A stretch of 64,000 bases of DNA, from contig NZ_CP020694.1 of NCBI RefSeq assembly GCF_003611275.1, positions 1,488,001 through 1,552,000 on the forward strand, in the 5' to 3' direction. Shown one piece after another: positions 25,370-35,055 of the stretch. Each line of letters begins with the position of its first letter. The stretch's first letter is position 1. The position numbers and the translations under genes are program-made. The notes below the pieces were generated by a model. That model worked only from the letters and a program-made list of their open reading frames with translations. It did not search any database and was not told where the DNA came from. The stretch comes from Sulfitobacter sp. D7. Its GTDB lineage: Bacteria > Pseudomonadota > Alphaproteobacteria > Rhodobacterales > Rhodobacteraceae.

Positions 25370-26385
25370 ATAAAGCAGTAGAATTCGACAATGTATCCAT
25401 CGTCTTTGGCGACAAGCCTGAAAAGGCTTTGCCGCTGATGGACGAAGGCCAAAGCCGTGCCGAGATTGAAGCGGCGACCGGGCAGGTGCTGGGCGTGCAT
25501 GATTGCTCACTCACCGTCGAGAATGGCGAGATCCTTGTGCTGATGGGTCTTTCGGGCTCGGGCAAATCGACGCTTTTGCGCGCGGTGAATGGGCTTAACC
25601 CGATGGTGCGCGGCACGGTGCATGTGCATGACGAAAACTGGTCTTGTGACATCCACGCCAGCAATGCCGCAGAGCTGCGCCGCGTGCGCCGTGAATGCGT
25701 GTCGATGGTGTTTCAGCAGTTCGGCCTACTGCCATGGCGCACGGTGCGCGACAATGTGGCGCTTGGGTTGGAACTGTCGAATGTCCCCAAGACCGAGCGG
25801 CTGGAACGGGCCGAGCGGCAGTTGAAACTGGTGAGCCTCAGCGATTGGGCCGACCGCAAGGTGGGCGAGCTTTCGGGCGGGATGCAGCAGCGTGTGGGGC
25901 TTGCCCGCGCCTTTGCCACCGAAGCGCCGATTTTGCTGATGGATGAGCCATTCTCTGCGCTCGACCCGTTGATCCGCACGCGGCTGCAAGATGAACTGCT
26001 GGACCTGCAGCGCGAGCTGAACCGCACGATCATCTTCGTGAGCCATGACCTTGACGAAGCCTTCAAGCTGGGCGGGCGCATCGCCATCATGGAAGGCGGG
26101 CGGATTGTGCAGATCGGCACGCCGCGTGAAATCTTCTCGAACCCCGCCTCGGACTATGTGGCGGAGTTTGTGGCCAATATGAACCCGCTGGAGGTTCTGA
26201 CCGCGCGCGACGTGATGGGCGTGGTTGACGGCGCTCCGACGCAGGGCGAAACCACGGCAGAGACCCCGGTGCGTGCGTTGATGGAGCGGCTGCGCGGGGC
26301 GGATGCGGCGATGGCGGTGATGGAAGACGGCACGCAGATCGGGACGGTCACGGCGCATAGCATCGTGGACCGGCTCAAGGCCTAG
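25366..26385 (+). CDS. choV: Choline ABC transporter ATPase ChoV
   Basis: 339-residue ProV-type ATPase. Walker A GLSGSGKST near residues 62-70, signature LSGGMQQRVGLARA, Walker B ILLMDEPFSALD, switch His in FVSHDLDEA. The C-terminus carries a short, single degenerate CBS-like segment (AAMAVMEDGTQIGTVTA), which in related importers senses osmotic or ionic state. Operon choX-choW-choV imports choline, for catabolism or glycine betaine synthesis; no bet genes are in the window. Confidence 0.93.
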   Translation: MNKAVEFDNVSIVFGDKPEKALPLMDEGQSRAEIEAATGQVLGVHDCSLTVENGEILVLMGLSGSGKSTLLRAVNGLNPMVRGTVHVHDENWSCDIHASNAAELRRVRRECVSMVFQQFGLLPWRTVRDNVALGLELSNVPKTERLERAERQLKLVSLSDWADRKVGELSGGMQQRVGLARAFATEAPILLMDEPFSALDPLIRTRLQDELLDLQRELNRTIIFVSHDLDEAFKLGGRIAIMEGGRIVQIGTPREIFSNPASDYVAEFVANMNPLEVLTARDVMGVVDGAPTQGETTAETPVRALMERLRGADAAMAVMEDGTQIGTVTAHSIVDRLKA

Positions 26386-26405
26386 GCCGGGATCTGACAA
26401 AACGC

Positions 26406-26442
26406 AAAAGGCGCCGCCCGGCTTGGCTGGGCGGCGCCTTTT
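26406..26442. terminator. Bidirectional terminator between choV and cueR
   Basis: A 14-bp stem AAAAGGCGCCGCCC / GGGCGGCGCCTTTT with a 9-nt loop. A-run on one side and T-run on the other let it act on both strands, for choV (plus) and for copA-cueR (minus), which end on either side. Confidence 0.85.
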
Positions 26443-26459
26443 GCTATTGAAAGCGGTGG

Positions 26460-26855
26460 TTATGTGGCCGCTGCGGTGCCCAAGGTCTTTAGGATCGGAC
26501 AGTCGGGTCGATCATCCCCGGCGCAGTCGCGGACCAGCGTGCTCAGCGTGTCGCGCATTTCTTGCAGGCCGCTGATCTTGGCCTCGATCTGCGCCAGATG
26601 CTCTTTGGCGATGGCCCGCACGTCGGCACTGGCACGGTTTTTGTCCTCCCAAAGAGCCAGCAGGTTGCGGCAATCCTCAATGCTGAAACCCAAGGTTCTG
26701 GCGCGGCCTAAAAAGGCGAGCTTGTGCATCTCGCTTTCGCGAAAGGCGCGATAGCCGTTGGCATCCCGCAGCGGTTTGACCAATCCGATATCTTCGTAAT
26801 AGCGGATGGTTTTCGGCGGCAGGCCCGTATGTTGTGAGACTTCTCCGATGTTCAT
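26460..26855 (-). CDS. cueR: Copper(I)-responsive MerR-family activator CueR
   Basis: 131 residues. The N-terminal winged helix-turn-helix (MNIGEVSQHTGLPPKTIRYY) is MerR type. The metal-binding cysteines C111 and C119 in CAGDDRPDCP are spaced as in CueR-like Cu(I)/Ag(I)/Au(I) sensors. AGGAG for this gene overlaps the copA stop codon, so copA and cueR form one operon on the minus strand and share the CueR-type promoter upstream of copA. Confidence 0.93.
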   Translation of the reverse strand: MNIGEVSQHTGLPPKTIRYYEDIGLVKPLRDANGYRAFRESEMHKLAFLGRARTLGFSIEDCRNLLALWEDKNRASADVRAIAKEHLAQIEAKISGLQEMRDTLSTLVRDCAGDDRPDCPILKTLGTAAAT

Positions 26856-26864
26856 GGTGCGCTC

Positions 26865-29372
26865 CTATTCTGCGGCCACGGGGGCGGTGGCCCGGGGGCC
26901 GTGTGAGGGGGTTGCGTTTTCTGCCAAGGGGGCGGCAATCCAGCGCAGGCGCAGGGCATTGCTGAGGACAAAAACGCTCGACAGGGCCATCGCTCCGGCG
27001 GCCAGAGCGGGCGACAGAAGCCAGCCGGTCAGCGGATAGAATGCACCCGCGGCGACCGGGATCAGCAGCACGTTGTAGCCAAAGGCCCAAAAGAGGTTCT
27101 GTCGGATATTCGCCATGCTGCGCTGGCTCACGTCGATGGCATTGACCACGCCGCGCAGGTCCCCGGACATCAGCACCACATCTGCGGCTTCGATCGCCAC
27201 ATCGGTGCCGGTGCCGATGGCGAGCCCGACATCGGCCTGGGCGAGGGCGGGGGCGTCATTGATGCCGTCGCCCACGAAAGCGATGCGGTTGTCGCCCTCT
27301 CTGAGCTTGTCGATGGCGGCCACTTTGCCGTCTGGCAGCACTTCGGCGATGACCCAATCGATGCCCAGTTGCGCCGCGATGGCGTCTGCCGTGACCCGGT
27401 TGTCGCCAGTGATCATCGCCACGTTGAGATTGAGGTCATGCAGCCGCGCGATGGCTTCCGGCGTGCCGGGTTTGATCGGGTCGGCCACGGCGATCACCGC
27501 CGCCAGCTGACCGTCTAGCGCGGCGTAGAGCGGGGTTTTCCCGGCCTTTGCCAACTCCGCCGCGATCCGCCCGGTGTCGCCCAGATCGATCCCGTCGCGG
27601 GTCATAAGGCGGTCCGCACCCAATGTGACCCGGCGGCCCATGACCGTCGCGCTGACGCCAAAACCAGTGTGGGATTGGAAATCGCTGACCTCGCCCGGTA
27701 TTGGGCCCGCAGCTTCTGCACGCCGCAGGATGGCTTGGGCGATGGGATGTTCCGAGCGCGCCTCGACCGCGCCGATCAGGGGCAGTAACTCATCCTCGGG
27801 CAGGTCGTTCATCATCACCAGATCGGTCAGTTCGGGCGTGCCCTTGGTCAGCGTGCCGGTCTTGTCCAAAGCGACAGTCTTGACGCTTTGCAGGCTTTGC
27901 AAGGCATCGCCTTGCCGGAACAGGACGCCCAGTTGCGCCGCGCGCCCGGTGCCGACCATGATTGAGGTCGGCGTGGCCAGACCCATGGCGCAGGGGCAGG
28001 CGATGATCAGTACCGCTACCGCCGCCACCAAAGCGTGGCTAAGCGATGGGCCAAAGGCAAGCCAGACCCCAAAGGTCACCAGCGCCACGGCGATCACCAC
28101 CGGGACGAACCACAGGGTGATGCGGTTGACCAAGTCCTGAATGGGCAGCTTTGCGCCTTGGGCCTCTTCGACCATGCGGATGATCTGCGCCAATACAGTG
28201 TCACCGCCCACTTTGGTGGCGCGGTAGGTCAGGCTGCCGGTGCCGTTGACCGTGCCGCCGACAACCTCCGTTCCTTTGGCCTTTTCCACCGGCACAGGCT
28301 CGCCGGTGATCATGCTTTCGTCGACATAGGATTGCCCGTCGACGACGACGCCATCGGTGGCGATCTTCTCGCCCGGGCGGAGGTAGATGATATCGCCCGC
28401 GACGATCTTGTCCAACGGCAACTCAACGACTGTGCCATCCCGCTCGACCCTTGCGCTGCTGGCGCGCAGGCCCATAAGCTTGGTAATCGCGGCCCCGGTT
28501 TGCCCCTTGGCGCGTGCCTCAAGGTAGCGGCCCAGCAAGATCAGCGTCACGATCACGGCGGCTGCTTCGAAATAGACCACGCGGCTGCCCTCGGGCAGGG
28601 CCCCCGGCGCAAAGAGCGCGGTGACCGAAAAGAGCCATGCCGCCCCCGATCCAAGCGCCACGAGAGAGTTCATATCCGGCGCGCCTTTCGCCAAAGCGCG
28701 AAGCCCCTTGCTATAGAAATGCCGCCCCGGCCACGCCAGCACGAGGGTGGTGAGGATGAACTGAATGAACCAGCTTGTCTCCCTCCCGATGGTGGCCGCG
28801 ATCCAATGGTGGAATGCAGGGATCAGGTGGCCGCCCATCTCCAGCACGAAGACCGGGAGGGTGAGCGCCGCCGCCAACAGGGTCATCCGTTTGAGATGGG
28901 AGACTTCCGCTTCTTTGCGCGCTGTCGCATCAGGGCTGCCTGCCGCGGGCGCATCGACTGTCGCAGGATAGCCGGCCTGCGCCGCCGCATCGCGCAGGGC
29001 AGGCAACAGATCGGCATCCTCCAAGCTCTCGACCGTCGCCTCTTCGCTGGCAAGGTTCACCGAGGCCGAGATCACACCAGGCACCGCCAAAAGCGCCCGT
29101 TCCACACGGCCCACGCAGGAGGCGCAGCTCATGTTGGATAGCCGCAGGCGGTGGGTGGTCTTGCGCGGGGGGTAGCCCGCCTGCACCAGAGCCGCATCTA
29201 TCTTTGCCGCGTCAAAACCCGGTTCTGTCGTCACCCGCACATTCTCTGCCGCTAGGTTCACCCGTGCCTCGTGCAGCCCATCCAGCGCGTTCAGCGCTTT
29301 CTCCACACGTCCGACACAAGACGCGCAACTCATGTTTTGCACGCCAAAAGTGAGTGTATCTGCTTTGCCCAT
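26865..29372 (-). CDS. copA: Copper-exporting P1B-type ATPase CopA
   Basis: 835 residues. Two N-terminal heavy-metal domains, each with MSCASC (14-19 and 81-86). The membrane CPC motif is in [13 protein letters not shown], the phosphorylation site in DKTGTLTKG, the nucleotide-domain HP in SEHPIA, and the hinge [10 protein letters not shown]. Pumps Cu(I) from the cytosol to the periplasm. The ATG at 29372 has GAGG seven bases upstream; an ATG at 29393 would overlap the promoter -10 region and was rejected. Controlled by the adjacent cueR. Confidence 0.95.
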   Translation of the reverse strand: MGKADTLTFGVQNMSCASCVGRVEKALNALDGLHEARVNLAAENVRVTTEPGFDAAKIDAALVQAGYPPRKTTHRLRLSNMSCASCVGRVERALLAVPGVISASVNLASEEATVESLEDADLLPALRDAAAQAGYPATVDAPAAGSPDATARKEAEVSHLKRMTLLAAALTLPVFVLEMGGHLIPAFHHWIAATIGRETSWFIQFILTTLVLAWPGRHFYSKGLRALAKGAPDMNSLVALGSGAAWLFSVTALFAPGALPEGSRVVYFEAAAVIVTLILLGRYLEARAKGQTGAAITKLMGLRASSARVERDGTVVELPLDKIVAGDIIYLRPGEKIATDGVVVDGQSYVDESMITGEPVPVEKAKGTEVVGGTVNGTGSLTYRATKVGGDTVLAQIIRMVEEAQGAKLPIQDLVNRITLWFVPVVIAVALVTFGVWLAFGPSLSHALVAAVAVLIIACPCAMGLATPTSIMVGTGRAAQLGVLFRQGDALQSLQSVKTVALDKTGTLTKGTPELTDLVMMNDLPEDELLPLIGAVEARSEHPIAQAILRRAEAAGPIPGEVSDFQSHTGFGVSATVMGRRVTLGADRLMTRDGIDLGDTGRIAAELAKAGKTPLYAALDGQLAAVIAVADPIKPGTPEAIARLHDLNLNVAMITGDNRVTADAIAAQLGIDWVIAEVLPDGKVAAIDKLREGDNRIAFVGDGINDAPALAQADVGLAIGTGTDVAIEAADVVLMSGDLRGVVNAIDVSQRSMANIRQNLFWAFGYNVLLIPVAAGAFYPLTGWLLSPALAAGAMALSSVFVLSNALRLRWIAAPLAENATPSHGPRATAPVAAE

Positions 29373-29399
29373 TTCACGTCCTCTATCCGTCATATGCCG

Positions 29400-29430
29400 A
29401 ATATGGGGCTTCCAGTCGCTGGAGGGTCAA
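29400..29430 (-). promoter_or_regulatory. CueR-type promoter/operator of copA
   Basis: Minus strand TTGACC (29430-29425), a 19-nt spacer, CATATT (29405-29400). The overlong 19-nt spacer is the hallmark of MerR-family promoters, and the spacer holds the dyad CTCCAG-CGA-CTGGAAG. Directly upstream of copA with cueR in the same operon. Confidence 0.75.
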
Positions 29431-29690
29431 GGGGGGATTTTGAAAAAATGAGCAAGGGGCCGAGGGGGAGGCGAATCACGGTTAACAGCAGGCCGAAGCG
29501 GGGCAGGGGCTGGGGCCGTTTTGGGGAGCGGCTAAGGCGTAGCGGTATATGCGAAGGTAGTATCGGCGCCTAGTCTTCTGCCACCTGTCTGACCGGAAGC
29601 ATATCTTAATACCTTTCTGCGTAAGTCCTCCCAACCCGCTTCGTCGCTAAGCTGTTTTAAAGGTTCATTGCTAGGCTGCTTTAAAAGATT
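29431..29690. other. Intergenic region between copA and the giant surface protein
   Basis: Non-coding stretch of 260 nt beyond the copA promoter (318 nt in total between the genes). The right half is less GC-rich than its surroundings. I see no ORF, RNA gene or terminator in it. Its last 48 nt are an imperfect tandem repeat listed separately. Confidence 0.5.
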
Positions 29691-29693
29691 GTG
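29646..29693. repeat. Two imperfect 24-nt tandem repeats before the giant gene
   Basis: GCTAAGCTGTTTTAAAGGTT and GCTAGGCTGCTTTAAAAGAT begin 24 nt apart; 17 of 24 positions agree over the full unit. The second copy runs into the GTG start at 29691. The position suggests a regulatory protein binding side by side, but no known motif is recognised. Confidence 0.5.
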
Positions 29694-32600
29694 AGCAAAG
29701 ATATGCATTTTTATTTTCATTTTCTCGGCTTGTTCGTGGCGCAGGGTTTGCGCTCTCTCTCCGCTTGGGGCGGGCGGGAGACAGGGCTGCGGGTGATCTC
29801 GAAGGCGCTCTTTTCGCTGCTTCCGTTCGCCTTGCTGACCAAGGTCGCCGTGGCCCAGCAGTTGATCCTAAATCCTGTCGCCGCCCCCACTGTGGTCGGG
29901 GCGGGCATTGGTGAGCGGGCCTTGTGGCGCAACGCGGGCACGGTTGGCGGGGTGACGGTCGATATTGTTGGTGAGATGATCTTTACGGGTCGGGATCATG
30001 TTTTCGCCACTGGCAACGGGCAGATCCAGATCACCTCGACCGGACAAGACCCTCATTTCATGGATTTCTTCCTCTATGAGGCAGGCACCCATAACATCTC
30101 GACCAACACGGGCGGCGTGCCGGTGGTGGCGGATGTCTTTTTTCAGATCAATGACATTGATGGGCCGCTGAATGAGCAGGTCTATGTAAATATTTGCGAC
30201 GGGACGGTCGAATATGTTCGGATTGACCGCAGTGCGACCACCTATCGCGGCTATATCGAAGGGCCGGACGCGAACCTCGGGACAGAGGTGTTCTATCTCG
30301 CTGGGGATCGCAATTATAGCAACCAGCCGGTATCGGGTTTGGAAATCTTCTACCCGCAGACCTCGACCTTTCGCTTTGGCCGGACCGCCAACAACGGCTT
30401 CCTCGTCCGGCTTGCTAATCCAACCTATGACGAAGCGCAGACCTATGACCTGAAATGTGGTGACTTCAAAGCACCGGTTCTGCAGGACGACGTGAAAGAG
30501 CAGGTGCTGAGCGAGCCTGTGGTGGTGAACATCCTGTTCAATGACAGCGTCGCGACCGAAAATAACAATGCGCCCGCCAATAATTCCGGGCAGCCCAGCG
30601 AATATTCCAAACAGGCCATCGATCTGATCCCGCCCGCCGGGGCGCAGAATATCGTGACCGATTCCGAAGGCCATCGGGTGGGTTTCGATGTCTTGGGAGA
30701 GGGCACGTGGAGCTATGATGATCTGACCGGAGAGTTGACCTTTACCCCCTTCGTGGCCTTTTTTGCCGCGCCGACGCCGATCGGCTACCGCTATCAATCG
30801 CCCATCATCCTGCCCAATGAGCCGCGGGCCTATTCGGCCCCGGCGCAGGTCTCGATCGATGTGGGCTCTGTCGGTCTGCTGAAACTTGCGCAATTGGTCG
30901 ATGCCAACCTGAACGGCTATGCCGACCCGGGAGAGACGATCGCCTATGTCTTTACCGCTGAGAACTTTGGCAATGTCGATCTGACCAATGTGCAGCTTGC
31001 CGAAACGCAGTTCAGCGGCAAAGGCGTGCCGCCCGTGATCACCTTTCAGGCCGCGACATCGCTGTCGCCCGAAGGCACGCTCTTGGTTGGCGAAAAGGCC
31101 GTCTATACGGCGACCTACACATTGGTGCCCGAAGATTTGGACACCACGATCAGCAACCAAGCGGAGGTCACTGCCGAGACGCCGGGCGGGACGGTTGTCT
31201 CGGACCTGTCGGATTCCGAAAATCCCGGCGACGGGGATGGTGTCGCGTCCAACGGGCCAGGCGAGGGGCGCGATGACCCCACGACGATCTACGCAGGCTC
31301 CGGCCCCGACCGGGGCGATGCGCCGGTCACCTATGGCGATCCGCAGCACGCGGATACCGCGCAATACTGGATCGGCGCGCTCAACGGTGATGGCGACGGG
31401 TCGGCACAGCATTCCGTCGATGGCACGGGCGATGACCTCGACGGCAAGGATGACGAGGACGAAGAGAGCTTTCCCCAACTCTACGGCGATCTGACCCGCA
31501 CCGTAACCGTGGTGGTGAACGAGCCCACGCCCGGCACCGGATATTTGCAGGCCTTTGTCGATTTCGGCGGCGATGGCCTCTTTCTTGGCGATCAGGTCGC
31601 GACCGATATCCAAGACGGCGGGGCGCAGGATCTCGATGGGCTGGTGAATGGTGAAATTTCATTCCCCGTCAGCGTGCCGGTCACGGCGGTGCTGACCCCG
31701 ACTTTCGTCCGACTGCGCTGGTCCTCAACGCCTGGGCTGGACGCGATCACCCCCGCCCCCGATGGGGAAGTCGAAGACTATGGCATTACCATCAGAACAC
31801 CGCCCGACGCCGACCGCGGCGATGCCCCTGCCAGCTATGGCGATCCGCAGCATATCATCGAAGGCCCCGGCGCGCCGGAGGTCTATCTGGGCAGCACAGC
31901 GCCCGATATCGATCTTTTGGCGCAGAACTCCATCGGGGCCACGGGCGACGATACCGATGGGTCGGATGACGAAGACGGGGTGACCTTGCCACAGTTCTAT
32001 CGCGGCGGGTTGGCCGAGATCACAGTGGCGGTCAGCGATCTGGCCGGAGCGCCGGGGTCTTCTTATCTTCAAGCCTTCATCGATTTTGATGGCGACGGCA
32101 CCTTTAACCAAGCCGGAGAGCAGGTCGCGCTGAACCTGCAAGACGGCGGTCTGCTGGATAAGGATGGTCTGACCAATGGGACAATCCTTTTCGAGGTGGC
32201 GGTGCCCGCAGGGGCGACCACATTGCCCACCTACGCCCGTTTTCGCTGGTCGACGGACAGCACCGGCCTTGCCACTGCTTTCGAAGGGGAGGTGGAAGAC
32301 TACACGCTGACCATCTCCAGCGATCCGCCACCGCTGGTCTGCGATGCCTCGCTCTATGCCATCGTCGACAGACCTTCTACACTGGTGCGTATGACCTTCC
32401 GCGATAGCGGCGGCAGCTACGCCACGACGGTTGAGGCTTCTGGCAGCACCGGGCAGAACCGCGATGGCGCTTGGGGCTACAACGCGCTGGATGGCTATAT
32501 CTATGGCGTGGAGCAGAACACCCGCAGGCTCTACCGGATTGATGGGGCTGGCGACATCACGGATTTCGGCAACATCCCCGGCGCGGACGATGCGCTGAAC

Positions 32601-34922
32601 GCCGGGGATATTCTACCCAATGGGCGACTGATCTACGAAGTTGACCCAAATACATGGCAGATCGTTGATCTGACCAACCCTGCTGCACCGATTGTATTGG
32701 GTGACATCGCACTCACCATCGGAGTCAATGCGGAAGACCTCGCCTTTAATCCCGTCGACGGCATCATGTATGGGATCGACAGGAACTCGGGCTTTTTGTT
32801 TCGCGCGGCGGTCAACAACGGCACACCGGGGAGCGTGACACCGCAGGCGATTGGCCCTGCCGTCTATGCGGGCGAGTTCGATGCGCTGTGGTTTGACCGT
32901 GATGGCAGGCTCTATGGCTATTCCAACACCACCAACAATCTTTTCGTGATTTCGACGGCGACGGGTGTGCCGCAGCTGGTTTCCGGCATTCCCTTTGACG
33001 AAGGCGGGCGCAGCGATGGCGTCTCCTGTCGGGGGCCAGCACCGATCCCGCTGGGGGGCATTTCGGGCAACATCTATGAGGACGCGGATGCATCGGACGT
33101 GAAGGACAATGGGGAGACCAATTTCGGGGCGGGCGTGGGCATCTCGGTCTTTGCCGACAATGGCACCCCGGCCAATACCGCCGATGATATCTTTCTTGTC
33201 ACAACGGATACATTGGCCGATGGCACCTATGCGGTGGGTGACCTGATGGTGAACACGACCTACCGCGTCGCGCTGGATGAGGCGGACCCTGATCTGCCCT
33301 CGGGGCTGACCATCGGCACCTCTAACCCGCTGATTGGCGTCCCGGTTTCCGGCAATAGCGTGACCAGTGACCAAGACTTCGGGTTCGATCCGGCGGGCAG
33401 TGATCTTGAACTCAGCAAAATCGCCGCCGCGACCGGGACGACGACGCCGATCACAAATGTCTCGGAAGGGGACACGATTGATTGGATCATTACGATCACC
33501 AATGTCAGCGGCGGCTCGCCCTCGGGCGTCAAGGTGATTGACCAAATACCAAGCGGCTTTGCCTATGTCTCGGACGATGCGCCCGCGACCGGGGATACCT
33601 ATGACCCCGATACCGGGTTGTGGTTCGTGGATGAACTGCTCAGCGGGGCGAGCGAGACCCTGACCATCACCACCACGGTGCTTGGCAGCGGTGATTTCAC
33701 CAACCAGGCCGAGATCATCTATAGCTCGCTGCCCGATCCCGACAGCGATCCCAATACGGGGCCGTTGACCGATGACCTGTTCGACCAGCTGCCCGATGAC
33801 GACGAAGCGTCCTATTCCGTGAACCTTGTGACAGGTGAGCGGATCCTGACGGGCCGTGTCTTCATCGACAATGGGGCGGGCGGCGGCACCGCGCATGACG
33901 CGCTGCGCAATGGCAGCGAAGAAGGGGCGTCTTCGGCGGTGTTGGAGATCCTCGACAGTGGCGGCGCGGTGCTGGCCACCCCCGGGCTGGCGACGGATGG
34001 CACGTGGAGCTATGGGCTCTCCGGCGCCTATAGCGGTCCGATCACGATCCGTGCGATCCCGGCCAATAACTACCGCGCGATTTCCGAAGCCGCGGCAGGT
34101 CTGCCCGACCTGGTGAACGCCAACCCCCATGACGGTGAATTTACCTTCACCCCTGAGGCTTTCGGCAATCGCATGGGACTGGATATCGGCCTGTTGCAAC
34201 TGCCCAGCCTGACCAACGACCAAACCACGACGGTCGCTCAGGGGCAGGTCGCGACCCTGCCGCATATCTATACCGCAACCTCCGAAGGGCAGGTGACCTT
34301 CTCCTACGCCGGTGCCACCTCGACCCCAACCGGCGCGTTCAGCGCGGCACTTTTCCAAGACATCGGCTGTGACGACAGTGTCGATGGGCCGATCACCGGT
34401 CCCATCGCGGTCACGACGGGGCAAACCGTCTGTATCGTCTCGCGGGTTTCTGCCGGGTCTGGCGCTGGGCAGGGCAGTACCTATGTCTATCAGGTGCTGG
34501 CGGCCACGGCCTTTGCGCGCACCACGGTGACCAGTTCGGCCAGCAACACCGACGAAGTCTCGGTCGGGGGGCAATCGACCCAGATCGAGCTGCGCAAAAC
34601 GGTGGAGAATGAGACCCAAGGCACCGGTGAAGGGACCATCAACCTTGGCGGTGTGAATGATATCCTGCTTTACCGAATATACCTGCGCAACAATGCGACC
34701 ACCCAGGCATCAAACGTCAAGATTTACGACATGACCCCACCCTATACGGAGCTGTCGGAATCCATCGTCGATCCGCAACAGGTCTCACCCAACCTCAGTT
34801 GTGATTTGGTGCGGCCAGCAAGCAACCTGGCAGGCTATGCCGGGGCGATCGAGTGGAACTGCACCGGGCAGATGTTGCCGGGTGAGACCGGGGCAGTGCA
34901 GTTCAGGGTTGGCATTCAATAG
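29691..34922 (+). CDS. Giant secreted modular surface protein (CshA-, GEVED-, SdrD-B-, DUF11-like domains)
   Basis: 1743 acidic residues. A long signal peptide ends about residue 55 (LLPFALLTKVAVA). In order: an unassigned N-terminal domain (56-260), a CshA-type repeat (264-387, EGTWSYDDLTGELTFTP), a DUF11-like domain (397-500), two GEVED domains (537-704 and 704-877) each opening DRGDAP and holding an acidic DD-x-DG-x-DDED loop and closing GEVEDY, a propeller-like DUF6923 region (882-1114), then SdrD-B-like and DUF11-like domains to the end. No LPxTG, PEP-CTERM, autotransporter barrel or other anchor is visible. Start uncertain: GTG 29691 or ATG 29703, neither with a good ribosome site. Probably an adhesin or matrix protein; exporter not nearby. 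Confidence 0.75.
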   Translation: MSKDMHFYFHFLGLFVAQGLRSLSAWGGRETGLRVISKALFSLLPFALLTKVAVAQQLILNPVAAPTVVGAGIGERALWRNAGTVGGVTVDIVGEMIFTGRDHVFATGNGQIQITSTGQDPHFMDFFLYEAGTHNISTNTGGVPVVADVFFQINDIDGPLNEQVYVNICDGTVEYVRIDRSATTYRGYIEGPDANLGTEVFYLAGDRNYSNQPVSGLEIFYPQTSTFRFGRTANNGFLVRLANPTYDEAQTYDLKCGDFKAPVLQDDVKEQVLSEPVVVNILFNDSVATENNNAPANNSGQPSEYSKQAIDLIPPAGAQNIVTDSEGHRVGFDVLGEGTWSYDDLTGELTFTPFVAFFAAPTPIGYRYQSPIILPNEPRAYSAPAQVSIDVGSVGLLKLAQLVDANLNGYADPGETIAYVFTAENFGNVDLTNVQLAETQFSGKGVPPVITFQAATSLSPEGTLLVGEKAVYTATYTLVPEDLDTTISNQAEVTAETPGGTVVSDLSDSENPGDGDGVASNGPGEGRDDPTTIYAGSGPDRGDAPVTYGDPQHADTAQYWIGALNGDGDGSAQHSVDGTGDDLDGKDDEDEESFPQLYGDLTRTVTVVVNEPTPGTGYLQAFVDFGGDGLFLGDQVATDIQDGGAQDLDGLVNGEISFPVSVPVTAVLTPTFVRLRWSSTPGLDAITPAPDGEVEDYGITIRTPPDADRGDAPASYGDPQHIIEGPGAPEVYLGSTAPDIDLLAQNSIGATGDDTDGSDDEDGVTLPQFYRGGLAEITVAVSDLAGAPGSSYLQAFIDFDGDGTFNQAGEQVALNLQDGGLLDKDGLTNGTILFEVAVPAGATTLPTYARFRWSTDSTGLATAFEGEVEDYTLTISSDPPPLVCDASLYAIVDRPSTLVRMTFRDSGGSYATTVEASGSTGQNRDGAWGYNALDGYIYGVEQNTRRLYRIDGAGDITDFGNIPGADDALNAGDILPNGRLIYEVDPNTWQIVDLTNPAAPIVLGDIALTIGVNAEDLAFNPVDGIMYGIDRNSGFLFRAAVNNGTPGSVTPQAIGPAVYAGEFDALWFDRDGRLYGYSNTTNNLFVISTATGVPQLVSGIPFDEGGRSDGVSCRGPAPIPLGGISGNIYEDADASDVKDNGETNFGAGVGISVFADNGTPANTADDIFLVTTDTLADGTYAVGDLMVNTTYRVALDEADPDLPSGLTIGTSNPLIGVPVSGNSVTSDQDFGFDPAGSDLELSKIAAATGTTTPITNVSEGDTIDWIITITNVSGGSPSGVKVIDQIPSGFAYVSDDAPATGDTYDPDTGLWFVDELLSGASETLTITTTVLGSGDFTNQAEIIYSSLPDPDSDPNTGPLTDDLFDQLPDDDEASYSVNLVTGERILTGRVFIDNGAGGGTAHDALRNGSEEGASSAVLEILDSGGAVLATPGLATDGTWSYGLSGAYSGPITIRAIPANNYRAISEAAAGLPDLVNANPHDGEFTFTPEAFGNRMGLDIGLLQLPSLTNDQTTTVAQGQVATLPHIYTATSEGQVTFSYAGATSTPTGAFSAALFQDIGCDDSVDGPITGPIAVTTGQTVCIVSRVSAGSGAGQGSTYVYQVLAATAFARTTVTSSASNTDEVSVGGQSTQIELRKTVENETQGTGEGTINLGGVNDILLYRIYLRNNATTQASNVKIYDMTPPYTELSESIVDPQQVSPNLSCDLVRPASNLAGYAGAIEWNCTGQMLPGETGAVQFRVGIQ

Positions 34923-34978
34923 GCCGCGGGCCCAGCGGCAAGGCTCATGCCGGGGCGCCGCGATGCTCCGGCGTTTCG

Positions 34979-35050
34979 GCCTTTTCCGCTCGGCCTTTTC
35001 CGCCCGGTCTTTCCCGCCGGGGCTTTTCCCGCCGGGGCCTTACTCCGCTC
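34979..35050. repeat. Degenerate tandem repeat, about 14-15 nt x 5
   Basis: Units such as GCCTTTTCCGCTCG, GCCTTTTCCGCCCG, GTCTTTCCCGCCGG and GGCTTTTCCCGCCGG run head to tail in the gap between the convergent surface-protein and egtB genes, ending just before the egtB stop. No coding function seen. Confidence 0.65.
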
Positions 35051-35055
35051 AGGCC

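Noticed and set aside
32613..34619. 668-codon open frame on the minus strand, and a similar one at 29868-31613
   Set aside because: Antisense to the giant surface protein, whose frame has a signal peptide and clear domains; these have Arg/Gly/Ile-biased composition only.
34979..35050. Terminator for the surface-protein and egtB genes
   Set aside because: The units are direct, not inverted, repeats, so no stable hairpin is formed.
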